Of a stretch of 64,000 nt of DNA, positions 1 to 13,560 are shown piece by piece. How positions within the stretch are numbered: position 1 is the stretch's first letter; each line of letters begins with the position of its first letter. The notes below the pieces were generated by a model. The model saw only the letters and a program-made list of their open reading frames with translations. It had not been told where the DNA came from and did not search any database. Both the position numbers and the translations under genes were made by a program. This DNA is from Heterodera schachtii (lineage: Eukaryota > Nematoda > Chromadorea > Rhabditida > Heteroderidae), in NCBI GenBank assembly GCA_023374025.1, contig SIJG01000029.1:1398228-1462227 (forward strand), in the 5' to 3' direction.

Positions 1-362
1 GTCATAAAATGCAAAAAATTCATAAAACCCAAAAAGTAGAAAAAAGTTAACCCTTTAAAGCAAGCAAAAAAGTCATTTGACTTAAATTCGCAGCCTTAAT
101 CGGTACTCTCATGCTTTAAAAAGTTATTAGAGAAGTAAATAATGGGTTATTTTAGAAATATTCCATGTCAGTTTATCCTATCATAGCCTGTTTGTTTCCG
201 TCCCGAATTCTGATCCCGTACTTTAGTAGAGCCGGATAAAAAAATATGTTCAAAAATAAATTATTAAAACCTAAAAATATGGGCCTTAGAAATTACACAA
301 ACAGGAAAAAAAAGTAGTATTTGGAGAAAAAGTTGGTGTGAGAAGTAAAATAAGAAATGAAG
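1..362. other. AT-rich intergenic stretch
   Basis: No open frame, RNA gene or repeat boundary could be supported here. The stretch is AT-rich and leads into a fold-back repeat. Confidence 0.5.
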
Positions 363-714
363 GGCTCTATTCAAGTTTACGCGTCCAATGAGTGACCACC
401 TTCATTTTTTAGATCGTAACTTTTTTCTTACTTGGTTAATCCAAACATTCTTGGTATCCCGAAAGCTTAAAGTTTAGGGAATTTATAAATACAAGAAAAG
501 AACAAATACTTGTATCAAGAAAAAAATTGCAATGAGAATCATAATTTTCGCGTATATTCAAGAATAATTTTTGTCTATTGCATTGATCCGAGAATTTTGC
601 CATACAAAACTTCGCTAAACTTTAAGCTTTCGAATAATACCAAGAATGCATGGATTGACGAATTAAGAAAGAGGGTGGTCGTCACTCATTGGACGCGTAA
701 GCTGCAATAGAGCC
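363..714. repeat. Fold-back (inverted-repeat) element
   Basis: The left end (GGCTCTATT...TTACGCGTCCAATGAG) is mirrored by the right end (CTCATTGGACGCGTAA...AATAGAGCC). Further inward, TTCTTGGTAT near 448 is mirrored by ATACCAAGAA near 640. The arms are about 110 bases and imperfect, with a short AT-rich centre. The short reading frame at 510-710 lies inside the repeat and is not a gene. This is probably a miniature inverted-repeat DNA transposon; no clear target duplication was found. Confidence 0.65.
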
Positions 715-730
715 AAATGAAGTGAAGAAT

Positions 731-920
731 AAGGGGGTGGAGGACTCAGCGGCAGATGGGGAGAAGCGATGCCAAATTGTGTGCTGTGAGGGTAATAATG
801 CCAATGGTTGGGATAGGTGCGCGTCGTTTTGTGCGTCGTTTTGCTAACAAAAAAATCGGTTTACCTCAGTTGGGCGCGCACGGTTGGGCGCGCACGGTTG
901 GGTGCGCACGGTTGGGCGCC
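731..920. repeat. Dispersed GC-richer repeat ending in a 14-bp tandem
   Basis: Positions 731-850 resemble 11617-11750 (both contain ATGCCAATGGTT and TGCGCGTCGTTTTGTG). From 870 to 920 a 14-base unit, TTGGGCGCGCACGG, is repeated three times plus a partial copy. Two short open frames cross it in different phases and have no recognisable product. Confidence 0.6.
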
Positions 921-2208
921 AGCATGTTTTTCCACTATAACTTTCTGTAACTTTTTTCTTTGTCATCCAAATCCCACAATCTTGGTATCGTTCGAAATCT
1001 TAACATGTTTAGAAGCTTTTCTAAGCTATTGCTTAGCGATTAGACAATTACTAAAAAAGTTATAACATGAAATCTCAAAAAATGCAAAATTTTTGTAGTT
1101 TTTTATAAATAAAATTTTTTCCAGGCCTAAAAATCTCTTCTTTTTTTGTTAGGCTAATAGAGCGTGTTTAGAGCTTTCGAATGATACCATTTATGAAGGT
1201 AGGAAATTAAAAAAAAAATTTCATTTATTGACAAATTTAATTTGAATTAATTTGTTGCTTATTATTTTTTAAATTATCATAAAAACATTTTTAGTTCCTT
1301 CTAAGTTTTTAATTCGATTCAAAAATAGGAATTAAATTTTTATCAAATTAAGAATAGGAATTAAATTTTATCAAATTAAGAATAAAAATTAATGAGTTTT
1401 TCTCATCAAAAATCATCATTCGAACGAATAATGTATATTATTTTTCGTTTTAGCCTTACTGTATTTTTTCGCAATATTATTTATTTTTATTAATTAATAT
1501 ATATCATTAACTCTTGTCATTGTACTGATGAACTATACCGATTCTGATTTCAAAGTAATTATAGTGAAGTTTTAATGAGGTTATATATTTATTGAATTTT
1601 TTTAAATTTAATTTTGTTTTACTAATTATTTGTTTTCAATTTTTTTTTGTATTTGATTTTTTTCTGCCGATTTTCCTCTGAGGTTAGGTAGAAACAAAAA
1701 TAATATAATGCAATTTTATTGTTTTAACTTCATAACCTATTTTTTAATGTTTTGTTTTTACATTCTTAATTTTTTAAATTAAAATTTTTATTATTTTTTT
1801 ATAAGAAATAAAAATTAAAACTTTATTTTAAATTATTTAGAACCAGTGCTAATTTTTAGGGAGAGATTCTTAACGTTTATAAACATTTTTACATAAATGA
1901 TTTGGCATTTTTATTTAAAATATTTTTTGTAAAATAATTAAAAAGTGACGGTACTTAAATAGCTATAATATCAAATATATATTATAAATTTTTAAATTTT
2001 TGATATACATATATTATATTTTTCTTTCATTTGCTCCTTCACTGAATTATGCCTTTTTTCCTTATTTTATTAATTATTTTTGGTTTATTTATTTAAAAAT
2101 TTATTTTTATTGCTATGATTTTGTCATAACTTTTATCCTTAATTATGCGATTTTTGGCATTTTGTAAAGAATTAAAAATTTTAATGCTTGTTATTTAATT
2201 GAAAGCCA
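921..2208. other. AT-rich non-coding stretch
   Basis: No credible gene. Around 975-1200 there are short inverted matches (CTTGGTATCGTTCGAAATC and GAGCTTTCGAATGATACCA), so a degenerate fold-back element is likely. The remainder is A/T-rich. Confidence 0.4.
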
Positions 2209-2448
2209 TTAGTTCAAGTTGTCGAATGTGTGTATTCTCGTCAATTTCAACCACTTTGTTTGTCCGCCGATTTTTGCCTGTTTTGAACATTGTAGACGAC
2301 AATAGTAGAAAAAATTGACAATAGTATCTGCTGCCACGCCCAATTCCTTGACAGCGTTTTTGTTTCGAAAGTCTTCAATACACATGTAGATGATGGTGAA
2401 CATACGCGTGAGACTCAAATCACTATTGTGAAAAAAACTTAGCGCCAA
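2209..2448 (-). pseudogene. Relic of Merlin/IS1016-type (ISXO2-like) transposase
   Basis: On the - strand an open stretch of 79 codons contains FRNKNAVKELGVAADTIVNF, then YYCRLQCSKQAKIGGQ. This matches the layout of IS1016/Merlin transposases: a region resembling a helix-turn-helix, then W/F-x-x-x-CR-x-x-C, then IGG just before the first catalytic acid. Directly after IGGQT the frame shifts by one base; in the shifted frame the DNA reads VVEIDENTH, which carries the expected VEIDE catalytic motif. The rest of the DDE domain is not found downstream, so this is a truncated, frameshifted remnant. Family assignment rests on motif order only. No terminal repeats or target duplication could be linked to it. 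Confidence 0.6.
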
Positions 2449-5400
2449 AATTAATTATAAAAATTTTTTATTTGAGTTTTTTTTTCTTATTTTTGACATT
2501 TAACTTTGGATTATTGCGATTAGGCTTATCAGAAAACAAAAGAATTTTCATATAACTCATATATAATAAATTTCTTATTGATTAAAATATTGCTTGCATA
2601 TTTTAGCATTTCGGCTTGTAAGTTTATTTAATTAATTCAGATTAGTTTATTTCGTTTGCACCGGTCCCTAAATTTTTTTAGTTATCTCGCAACTTTTGGG
2701 TACTATTGCTTTGCATGATTTGTCGATCATCGGTTTTTTTTTTCGCGATACGATATTTGTTGGTTGTGTATTTTCATCATTTAATTTTTGTACACCATTT
2801 CAAATAATTTCCATTTATTATTTTCATTTATAATGTTTGTATCCTTTCTTTCTTGTGTTCAAGTATTTGGAAAAAAGAAAAGTAGAGTCAAAATAAGAAG
2901 AACAAAATTATTTTAATGTTTTTTTTATCATTATTTTCATTTATCTTAAAATAAATTTTTATTAATTCTCATTTTTAAAGGTCTATATTAATTTACTAGC
3001 AAAACTAATAATGATTATTTTTTCTCATGTATAATTAATTGTTTGAGATAAAATTTACAATTTTTATTTTCATATATATGTAAGTTGTAAATTTTTGTTC
3101 AAATTTGCATTTTAGTATAGATTTGGAATTTTGGACTTTTATACATAGGAAATTTTATTTCTGGGAATCAATATTATATAATTTTAAATTCTTTATTTGA
3201 GAATTGATCACTTTTGATATTCTGTTTTTAAAGGCTCCATAGTCAAAATTAATTTGCGATATGTATGAATATTATACAAAATTTTAATTTAATTATATTT
3301 ATTAAAAATAAATTTATTGGACAATTTTTAATTAAATTTATTGTTTGGTTTTAATTAAATATTTCATTTATATAAAAGGAAATAAAAAATAATTGGAAAA
3401 TCAATATATATTGCCGAAAAACTATATTCTAACAAGATACTTTAACAAAATTTTATAAACTCCTTACAGGTACAATTACAAAATTTGTTTTTGAATCTTT
3501 CTTTTTAATTACTTTTGTCCAAAATAACACTAAACTAATTTTGCTTTCAATTATATTTGTTCTTAGATATACAAATTGAAAAATAAAATATTCATAACTC
3601 AGTAGTGTTAACTCAAATGGTGAAGCGATTTTTTTTTAAGTGTGTTTTGTAATTATTTATTTTCGTAATTTATTATTTAAACCTTGTCAACATTTTAACG
3701 TTGAACACAATTAAGAAGTTGTTTTTATTATTAATTAAATATTCAAAAATCTTTTGTAAATTTATAAGATTTTAAATTGATTAATAATTTATCTTTTATT
3801 ATTATATTAGATTAAAGAAATTGTAATTTTTCCTTTGTTTTTAATTTTACGAATTTATTGGTCATAATGCAATGTGAACAATTGCTTTTAGATTTTTCTT
3901 TCATGTACCTTTTAATTTCTTTACATTTCTCGCAGCATAATGAAATAAATTTTTCACAAAAATTTTGTTAGCATTACATTACATATATTAAATATAATTT
4001 AATTTTATCTCAAGATTGAGGAGAAATCTCGCCGTTAGACCATTCCTATCAAGAATCTATGAAGTACTAGTAAGTGTGAAAGCAATTTTTAGCTAATTAT
4101 TTAAAAATTGATTGTGTTTATTTTTGGCATATATAAAAGTATAATTTCGATTTAATAAGTTTTATTTCCTTAAGGAATATATTCATCTTAAAAATCAAAT
4201 TCATGTAGCAATTCAATTATAAAATTATACGCCTTTTACGAATAAGCAAGGTTAATTTAATGCTACCATAAATTTTACGAAAAATATTTGTATAATATCA
4301 TATAAAATAAAAGTTATATTCCTTTCTTCAATAATTTTATATTAGTTTTTTACATCATTATTTGATTTTTCATTTTTAAATTTTAAAACAAGTTTCTAAT
4401 TTTTTAATGTGTAATAAATGTTATACTCGAACTCATTTTTCTAATTTAAAATTGCTTCTGTCACTATCAAATGTTGCGAGAATGTAAGCGAATAAGTAAT
4501 TGTTTTCAAAGTCCCAGATTTAGTGTATTAGTATATAAATTTTAATTTACTTTCAATATATATTTATCTTTAATTTTTTAATTAAATATGTTTTTGGGTC
4601 CATTTCTTTAATTTATTCATTTCTTTTTGCATTTTTAACCCTAATAACGCCTTAATTCACAAACTAAAAATCTACATAAAAGGCCTAATAAGTTTCTTTG
4701 CCATTTTTAAAAAATTCGATTTTTTGAGATAAGAGGACTTTATGATGAATTCATTTTTTAAATTTTTTTATATTAATTATGCTTCGTGTAATCCATTGAA
4801 ATTAGCTATTTTTAAAATATGTTGATATTGCATTTATATTAAAAATAATAGTTTTTTAATGTATATTATTCTTAATTTTATTTAATTCTCAGGAATTGTT
4901 CTTTTAAATCACTTTTAAAATATAAAACTATAGAATAAACTTTCTTCCCAATTGTATTATTCATTTTTTTGTGAATTTAATTAAATTTAAATATTCTATT
5001 GTGAAATTTTGATCGAATATTTTAAACTTTATGTCTTAGCTCGACGATACGTGTAATTAGCGAAGAATTGTAGGCAAGGCAAATCATCAAATACATTAGC
5101 GATATCCAGAATTTAGGTTTTTAAATTCCTTTTTGAATTATCTATATATAAAAATATTTAATTATTATGTTATTTTTGGATGTATGTTAAAAGTTACATT
5201 TTTTAATCAATGAAAGTTACTATTTCTTTTTATATGCTATAATTACTGGTTTTTTATATAAATCATTTATTGTAATCACTTATATTTATTTATTTTCTAA
5301 AATATTTTATCAATCTTTCATTTTTTAGAGAAATTATTAATTAAGGTTAATGAATAAATAAAAAATTCGTTGTCGTCTCATTAGAATATTAATTAAAAAA

Positions 5401-8400
5401 GTGTAAAATAAATTTTTAAAAATTAGAATTGTCCAATGGAAGAAATCTCATTTTTTTTTCTCGACATTATTTTCTTTTGGTTGCGTTTTCTTCATTTTAA
5501 ATTTATTAAAAATAAATTTGTCAGTTGTTTTTAAATCCTTTTTTTCTTAAATTTTTTATTTAAAAAATGTATGTTTCTTGGACTTTAAATTATTAACAAA
5601 TAATTTTATGCATTTTATTATGCCAATTCCCGGGCATAAATTTATTCATCCGGGTTCTGTTAAAGATCTAAATCTTTTGTAAATTTATATGAGTTTTTAA
5701 ATTGATATAATTTTACTTTTTATTATTGGTATAAACAAAAACTTGGTACGTATTTATTAGTCATCATGTCGTGTGGATTCACTTGCTTTAGGTCTTTCTA
5801 ATCCTGAGCGTTTTAATTTGGTTTAAATTTCTTAAAACATATTCAAATATATTTGATTGTGATAATTTTTGTATATTATAAAATAAATGCTATCATCATA
5901 AATTTAATCAAAAAAATAATATATACAATGCATTTAATTATTAATATTTTTCTTTATTTCAATTATATTTAAGGCAAGATTTTTTGATTAGGTTTTATTC
6001 TTGTCCTAAATCAGCTCCCAATTCAACCTTATTCCGTAGAGCAAATATTTTAAATGGTTTGAATATTGTTTGTATTCATCAGGGGATTAATATTAGGTAT
6101 TTCATTTAAATTTTTGAATTTTGTTTTACATTCGTTTATATCTTGTGCAAGACATTGGCTGTTTTATTTACGATTGCTGTGATACCACAGAATCCAAGCT
6201 AAAAATAGTAGGTTAATTTCAATTTTTCTAGCAAAAAAAAATATATTCAAACTTTATATATTATTCTATTTACTTTATTTCTATAATTTTTTTTTTTACT
6301 ATTTATTATACTTTTTATTTTTTTTATAATTTGATTTTTTATATTACTAAATATAAATATATAAACTTAATTATAAATATATATTTTTTTATAAAAGGCC
6401 CCGTTGCCAGCTTAAACTACATTTAAAATGCACCGTTTTTGGTATTTTTTTATGAATCGAATTTGGTTGGCTGTAAATTGATTATAAAATAAATTTTTTT
6501 TTTTTTTAATTTAGCAAAATGTTAATTTTTATAATTTTTAGTTGTTTTTTATAAAATTTATAAATTTTAAATAAAATTTTAGAACTTTTTTTGATTTGAT
6601 AAATTAAATTAAATTGATTGTAATTTAAATTTCAGTTGAATGAAAACTTTAGTATTATTTATTCATTTTTTAAAATCAATTGTCTTAATTATCCTATTAA
6701 ATTCAAGTTTGATTATTTAAAAATTTTTAAATCTAATGGGATCTCGTCACATTATAAACCTTTTGAACGAATCGATATTTATTTATTCATTTTTTCGAAA
6801 TAAAATATTTTTATTTATTCGATTAAACAAACATTTGATTATTTTATTTTAAAAAAATTTTATCCTGAGTTCTGGCTTCTTTTTATATGAAGATGTAATA
6901 TAATGCTTTTTTACCGATGATTTCTTAAGAAAATTATTTCTAGATATTAATAATTAAAAAATTAATAAAATAATATAAATTTCTATGTTCTGTGAAAGCT
7001 ACATCCCAATTTATTTTTTTTACAATATTATATTTTCACTTTTTACATCATAACTCATTATAAAATACATTATGAAAATTAACGGTATTCGTTTAACAAA
7101 GAAGATTAATTAGAAATATTGAATTCTCGTGTCATTTCTCTCTTCCATGGACATCCACAATTCTTTCATGTATAAATTTTGTTATTTGCTTTCATACCAA
7201 ATATTTATTTTAGTATTTGCAATATACATAAGGCATATATTTGTGGCTTTATTTTTTATTTTTTACAAAATGTTTATTAAATTAATTTTTATTTAATTAT
7301 TTTTGTTTTTTTGATTAAAAAGTTAATTTTATACAATTATTCAACATTTTAAGATTTATTTTACATAATAGTAAGATGTTTATCCTCGTTTGATATTCAG
7401 TTTACTCAATTTTTGTATAATGTTTGGAAGAATAATTTATAATCATTTTAAATGAAGTCATTTTAAAAAAAGGTTTATTTTTGTAATTTTTCTTAAACTT
7501 AACAATTGCTTTAATCTTTTTTGAAAAATAATAATTTTTGGTTGAGTAAATTATGATTCGCTTTTCAAACTATTGGAGCCTAATTATTAATTGCAATCTT
7601 ACTCGAATAACACTCTTTTTCGTAACGGAACAGTAACTTGGTTCAGGATCAGTAATCATTTCTAATACTCTCTGCTGAATTTTAATTTATTTAATTTAAC
7701 AATTAACAATTTCTTTATTTATTCACAATGCCTTTAATTTAATTGATTTGAAGAATATTGATTTTAAAACATATAATCATTAGAAAAGCTTTCACGTAAA
7801 ATCGGTTTGCACAGAAACTTTTGTTGTTGATAAAAGCATATAAAAATTTTATTAAATATTTTTCTTTATTTATTTGATAACAAAAAGATTTGATATTAAT
7901 CAATTTATTAAAATTGTTAATGAATATCATATATTAAATAATAAATATATTTTAAACGAAAATAGTCTTTAAATTTTTGTTGAAATTTCTTTTTTTTTCA
8001 TGAAATAGTTTCGATAAGTTCTAATAAGTAATTCTTATTGTCAATTTTTACTGCATAATCATTTATATTAATTTTATCCACTATTTTCAAATTAACAATT
8101 TATTTTCATAAGCTATTTTATCCACTCATGATTTCAAACGCGTTTTATTATTGAATGGGTTGCCATTTTATCTTCCCTTAAAATTCAAAATTTTTTATTA
8201 TTTTTTATTCACTTGCGGTTATGTTTAAATTGTATTTTTATATCCGTGATTATTTTTGTAATTATTAAATCTGTTTAAATGAATTTAAAATATTAATTAC
8301 TACTAGAGACTGGAATTTTGCCCGATATCGAGCTTAAAAAATTGGCTGGCCCGGGCCGCCCGTTCAAAAAACCCGTTTTACCGGGCGTCCCTTCCTGATA

Positions 8401-11150
8401 AAATTTTTGTAAATTTTACATCCATTTTAAGAGGTTTTCTATAAATAATTGTAAATTTTTTATTTTAATAGATTTTGAGGTCTTTTTAACAGTTGAAATT
8501 ATATAAATTTCCAGAAATTCCTTAAGTTATACTTCAAATTTTGAATTTAAGACATTTTGCCAAAATATTAAATTTTTCAAATTTGAGGCAGTTTCGCTGG
8601 CAAAATTTAAGCCTATTTTATCCCGGTCAATATAACCGGGCCCGGACCGGGACCGGGTTTAGCATTTTACCGTTTTATGTTTTTGATGATAAGCAGGGAC
8701 CGGATTATTAGCTTTTATCTATTTACTCATTATTTTATTTGCAATAAAGAATTTAAAAATTTTCCACAACGGCTCCTATTGCAACGCTAAATATTTTGTT
8801 ATATAATTTATATTAAAAATTTTCATCAGGCCGGCTATCTGCGCCTCAATTTCTAATCTCATTCTCTAAATAATCATTCGGCGTACACCTTTTAAATTAA
8901 ATTAATAATTTTTTCAATTTAATTAAGATACATTAAATTAATTTTACTTTATTTAAACTGTCATAATTACATAAATTTATTAAGAAATGATGTAATAGTT
9001 TTATAATAACCTGATTGGTATAGTTCGTCATTTAAATATAATTTTATGTATAAGTATATTAAAAAATTTTCATTTAATTAGCGTCATGTCCCCAAATAAA
9101 TCAACAGTTATCTCTAAAGCGTACAAATCGAGTGATTGGCAATTCGCATGAATTAAATCAATTGATTTAACAATTCCTTTTCTATCATTTTTATTTTATT
9201 AATTTTCATTTTATAAGACAAAATTTTTTTGTAATTAAATAAATTTAAATTTAATTCACTTTTGAGTTTTTATCTTTTGCCTTTTCTGTAAAGTAGAAAC
9301 ATAATAAATTTATATATATCGATATCATAATTTATTTAACCTATTTATCCGGTAATTTTTATAACATTCCATAAATTTTTATTTAACTGCTAATATTTTA
9401 TATTTTACAAGAAAGTATTAATGTAAGTCTCCCAGTTAAGATAAATTGTGATCAAATAGCTTAGCGAGCAAAAACGTAGACGAGTTAATGCCGAATGCGA
9501 TTCGCTTATTATAAGAATGTTTAGGTTTTTTTATAATCTGGTAAAACTATTTATTTTTTATTGAGATGTAATTTTATTTTGTCTTAAAATTTTTTCTTTT
9601 TATATTTATTTTTAAAGATTAAAAAGATTTTAGAAAATTTGTAATTTTGGCTTCCAATTATTACAGTTTTATTTGAAGAATAACTAATATTTTTTTAAAA
9701 TATATTTTCTTCGAAATTTTTGCTTTGACAGAATTTATCATACACTTTATTGAATAATTTAGTTTCCATTCCAATCACATTATATATGAATATAATTAAT
9801 TTAAAATTTCTTAATGATTTTTCAATACGAGTTAGTATATATTTTTAATATAAATTTTAATAGTTTTAGTTTGATTATTGTCCTTACAACATTTGTTTTT
9901 ATATTATTATTTATATATTCAACATATACATAAGATTTATAATAGTAATGCTTTTATCCTCATTTAATATTGTTTATTTTTTTTTATAATTTGGGAAAAA
10001 TAATTAATTATAATTTGTTAAATTCTCACTTTTAATAAATCTTCGAATTAGACATTTTAATTTTAATTTATTTTTATCTTTACATATTTAAACTAATCTA
10101 CTGGACGAATACGTAATTCGAAATTGGCAATGTTTGTGATAAAATTAAAATTATTTTAAAAATTTAAATGATAATTATATTCATTCCAATATGGTCATTT
10201 AAAAGGTGAGTTTAAGTTTAATACAATAATAAATTATTTTTTCGTTATCAAATCTTTAATAAATCATTTATGTTTCCATTTGGCATGGTTTTTATGGATT
10301 AAATAATTATAAATAATAAAAATAAATTTATCTTTATATTTAAAATCCTTTAATTCATAAATTATTTTATTTAACATCATGTTATTTGGTGATTGTATCT
10401 CTTGTCATCTCATCTCAATTTTTGTGTTGATCTGGTCTAAGAATAATTTTAATTTATTTTATTAAAAAATGTTCTTTTTTATTATCTTGTATTGGCAATT
10501 TTGTACAATTCTGTTAACAATTTTCCACTAAAATTTTCAAAGTTTTTCACCGACGGAATTGAATGATTTATGATATTTATGTGGTAATATATTGATACCA
10601 ACAATCTTACTTAGTTTTTTTAAATAAAAATTATAATCTAAATTTTTCGGATTTAGCAAATTAACAAATAAATTTATATTTATATAATGCTTCCCATTAA
10701 TTCTTTTTTTTTTGTTTTGAAATATTTAACCATAAATTTTTAAATTTGCACATTTATTGCTGAAGTTTTAGTCTAATTTTTCGGATTTATTAAAAGTTTG
10801 TCCACGATAGTTCCTTCCTGTAATAAATTTATTAATATTTATTATTTTTATTAGAAATTTAATTCATTTATTATTAACTTCTCATTATGATGAATGCTTA
10901 ATTTTTTTTATTATATTTTTATCTTATTAGATTTTTTTTAAATATAAATTCAGCAATCAGCTTTTTTTGCTTTTGATAACTTTTGATATTTATATTTTTA
11001 AAATTTTAGTTAATCAACAAGGTGATAAAGCTATTGTTTATTTATGATATATAAAACTTTTGAAGATGGCTTATATTTATATTGATTAATTTAAATAATT
11101 ACATTCGATTATTTATTAAATATCTCAGATATAGAATTATGTTCTTCGGC
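2449..11150. other. Gene-poor AT-rich block (about 8.7 kb)
   Basis: No convincing coding exon on either strand; the only longer frame (7739-7930, -) is A/T-biased and unlike a protein. Small islands of higher GC recur (near 2660-2760, 4010-4080, 5040-5110, 6000-6090, 7580-7680, 9070-9150 and 9420-9510). Parts around 3740-3910 and 5670-5820 resemble each other (AATCTTTTGTAAATTTAT, then TATTGGTCAT or TATTAGTCAT), suggesting old dispersed repeats. The GC-rich repeat at 8311-8710 is listed separately. Confidence 0.5.
8311..8710. repeat. CCGGG-iterated GC-rich repeat
   Basis: GC-rich patches (GGCTGGCCCGGGCCGCCCG at 8342, CCGGGCCCGGACCGGGACCG at about 8634) lie in an otherwise very AT-rich block. 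The left side begins TAGAGACTGG, like the TAGAG ends of the short inverted-repeat elements at 54.7 and 60.5 kb. A matching right end and target duplication were not found, so the limits are approximate. Confidence 0.4.
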
Positions 11151-11599
11151 CAAAGTGACCCGAAAAAAATTTCATGCCTATTTTTCTTATGGCGAGACCG
11201 CGATGCCTCAAAAACTTTTTTTTTCTTATAAAAATTGACAAATCGACCAAAAATAGGGCATTTTTGGTGAAAATCTTTAACTAAGTACTCAAATTCACCG
11301 CATAAAAATGTCTTATGGGATTTTCATAGTCGGTGGATAAACTTATTCTGACATACATTTCAGCCCTTTCAAACCCCAGAATAGGATTTAAACCAAAAAT
11401 TGAAAATTAAATTTTAATAAAATTCAAATTTAGACAGAAATGCTATCTAAATCTAAAAATAATTAACACTGCCGGATAAATATAGAAAATTTAAGGTAAA
11501 ATTTGTCAAGAAAATTGAGTAAACTACAATTTGCACATTCACTTACAGAGATAGAAAAAATATATTAACTGGAGAAAAAAAATTGATGCAAACTAGGTA

Positions 11600-11756
11600 T
11601 GTAAGTGATGTGGAGAATAAGGGGGCGGGGGGGGGGGAAGACTCAGCGGATGGGGGGGGGGGGAAATGCCAAATGGTCTGCTCTGCTGAGGGAAATGATG
11701 CCAATGGTTCGATGGATGCGCGTCGTTTTGTGTGGACTTGCTAACAAAGAATGCAG
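11600..11756. repeat. Dispersed repeat related to 731-850, with G runs
   Basis: Shares ATGCCAATGGTT and TGCGCGTCGTTTTGTG with 731-850, but carries runs of up to about a dozen G. It leads straight into the GA microsatellite. Confidence 0.5.
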
Positions 11757-11827
11757 TGAGAGAGAGTAATAGAGAGAGTCAGAGAGACTGACGACGAGCA
11801 AATTTAAAGAGATGGGGAGAGAGGGTT

Positions 11828-11865
<38 letters not shown>

Positions 11866-11887
11866 ATTGGAGAAAGAGAGAGAGGGT

Positions 11888-11924
<37 letters not shown>

Positions 11925-11961
11925 TAATTGGAGAGAGAGAGGGTGAGAGAGTGAGAGAGAG

Positions 11962-12000
<39 letters not shown>

Positions 12001-12056
12001 GGAGAGAGATAGTTGGGGAGAGAGCAGAGTAAGTAAGAGAAAAAGAAAAGAGAGTG
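11757..12056. repeat. (GA)n microsatellite
   Basis: About 300 bases of GAGA repeats with scattered interruptions (GGTGAGAGA, GATAATTGGAG). Long frames on both strands (Glu/Arg-rich on +, Ser/Leu-rich on -) are artefacts of the simple repeat. Confidence 0.95.
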
Positions 12057-12770
12057 ATTGAATATTGAGAAATTTTAAAATTTCCCGTCAAAATCGTTTA
12101 AGTACGTAATAATTTGAATAAATGATACAGTTTTCATTTTAATGACTTTTCTCTTTGTGTTAATTATTAGTAATTTTTAGTCCCGATATCTTTCATCACT
12201 TGAATATTGAAAACAAAGACCGAAAATCTTGTGCATATTATGAAACAAAATCCGTATTAGGTATTTTAATTGCTTTAATTTTTCGGTTAAATTTTTTATT
12301 TAGTCCAATTTTATATTTTGTTTCATTCAAATTTAATCAGATTGTCAGTAATTGGCTATTTAAGGTCCAAATTGAGCATTTATAGTTGTTAGTCAGCATC
12401 GCCGGACCAAATTTTCAATTTGAAAAATAGTCATAAAAATTATTTTTCTGAAGACCGAAAAAACCCCGAGGTCTAAAACACTCGAGAAATTTTCAAAATT
12501 TTTCCTTCTACAGTATATTAAAAACCAATTATAATTTACTATATTTTACAAATCAATTTTTGTTTGGGGAAGGCTACCAAAAATTGGGCGTTTGTTTTCT
12601 GTTCGGATTTTTTTTCATACATATTATGCCAGTTTATCATCATTTTTAATGAGAAATCTTCAAGGGGAAAATGTTTGTTTTACAATTTTTCAAAAAGACA
12701 ATAGACATTAATTAAATTTCATTGACTATGAAAATTCTAATGACCCTTTTTAAGAATACATAATTATCCA
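12057..12770. other. AT-rich intergenic stretch
   Basis: No supported gene. A 61-codon frame at 12200-12385 is hydrophobic and AT-driven, with no recognisable domain. Confidence 0.4.
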
Positions 12771-13440
12771 TCATCCCAAATTGTTTCTCCATTTGTAAAT
12801 GGTCGATCGATCAATTTTCAAAGTTATTGCAATTTTCTGATCACTAATTTTTGGATTCTTCAGTTTGAATTCCCAATAAATTTTCATTTTTTCTATTTTT
12901 TCTTCATCCTTTAATTTTTTAGTGAGAACGCCAAATTGTTTCTTACATTTTATAATTGTTCCACGGCTTATTCCAATTTTCTTACAAATTTCGGCATAAT
13001 TTTGTTCCCATTCATTGTGCGAATATTTTCTTTTTTGTTTAAATTCATTTCTCATTTGAATAAATTTTTGAACAATTTCAAATTTTTCTTCATCAGTTTT
13101 TGATTTGTGACATTTATTTTTTTGAAGACCAAATTCTTTGATCCATTTTTGAATATATGTGCGATTTGTCCCCAACTTTTTTGCTATTTTCTGTTTAATT
13201 TTCCCCCATTCTTTTGCTGTATATTTTATCCCTTTTTGCTTAATTTTTTCTTTTATTTTATAATTTTTCCAATTACTTCTCTTTTTTTCTTTTCATTTCT
13301 TTCTTTTTCTTCTTTTCCTCCCATTTTTCTCCAAATATTTCATCAAATGTTTTTTGCTGTATTTTTTTATTTTCCATTTTAATTTGATTGATTTCAATTA
13401 TGAAAAATAAAATTGGAATGAATATTAGACGGAATTTCAT
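12771..13440 (-). pseudogene. Secreted HTH-family gene, frameshifted copy
   Basis: Read on the - strand from 13440, it begins MKFRLIFIPILFFIIEINQI, a basic start and a hydrophobic core like a signal peptide, then the family signature FDEIFGEKW near 13330. The frame is then lost: one shift in the Lys/Glu-rich stretch and at least one stop near 13240-13260. A third frame carries the second and third HTH units (IQKWIKEFGLQK; ICKKIGISRGTIIKCKKQFG; ITLKIDRSTIYKWRNNLG) to a stop at 12771. In the intact members each unit ends in RW-K-QFG; here unit 2 has CKKQFG and unit 3 ends NNLG. The shared upstream block is present at 13521-13560. I read it as a recently degraded member of the family whose intact copies lie at 37627-38313 and 57328-58008. 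Confidence 0.75.
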
Positions 13441-13520
13441 TTTGTTCAAAAATTTTTTAAAATGAATTAAATATTTATTTTTCTGTAAAAATGTAATTTT
13501 ATTATTATTTTCGTTTTTAT

Positions 13521-13560
13521 TGGTGTAAAAATCGCCTTTCTACTGATTTCCTGTAAAATA
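13521..13560 (-). promoter_or_regulatory. Shared 5' block of the HTH family
   Basis: On the - strand it reads TATTTTACAGGAAATCAGTA, then GAAAGGCGATTTTTACACC. The same block precedes most members of the family 50-150 bases before the start codon. TTTTACAG is a good nematode 3' splice acceptor, so the block could be a 5' exon boundary, a spliced-leader acceptor or a promoter element. Confidence 0.6.

Noticed and set aside
756..1065. Overlapping frames rich in Arg/Gly/Ala
   Set aside because: They read a 14-base tandem repeat and a dispersed repeat in two phases; no conserved product.
11804..12091. Long Ser/Leu-rich and Glu/Arg-rich open frames on both strands
   Set aside because: They are translations of the GA microsatellite and carry no domain or splice structure.
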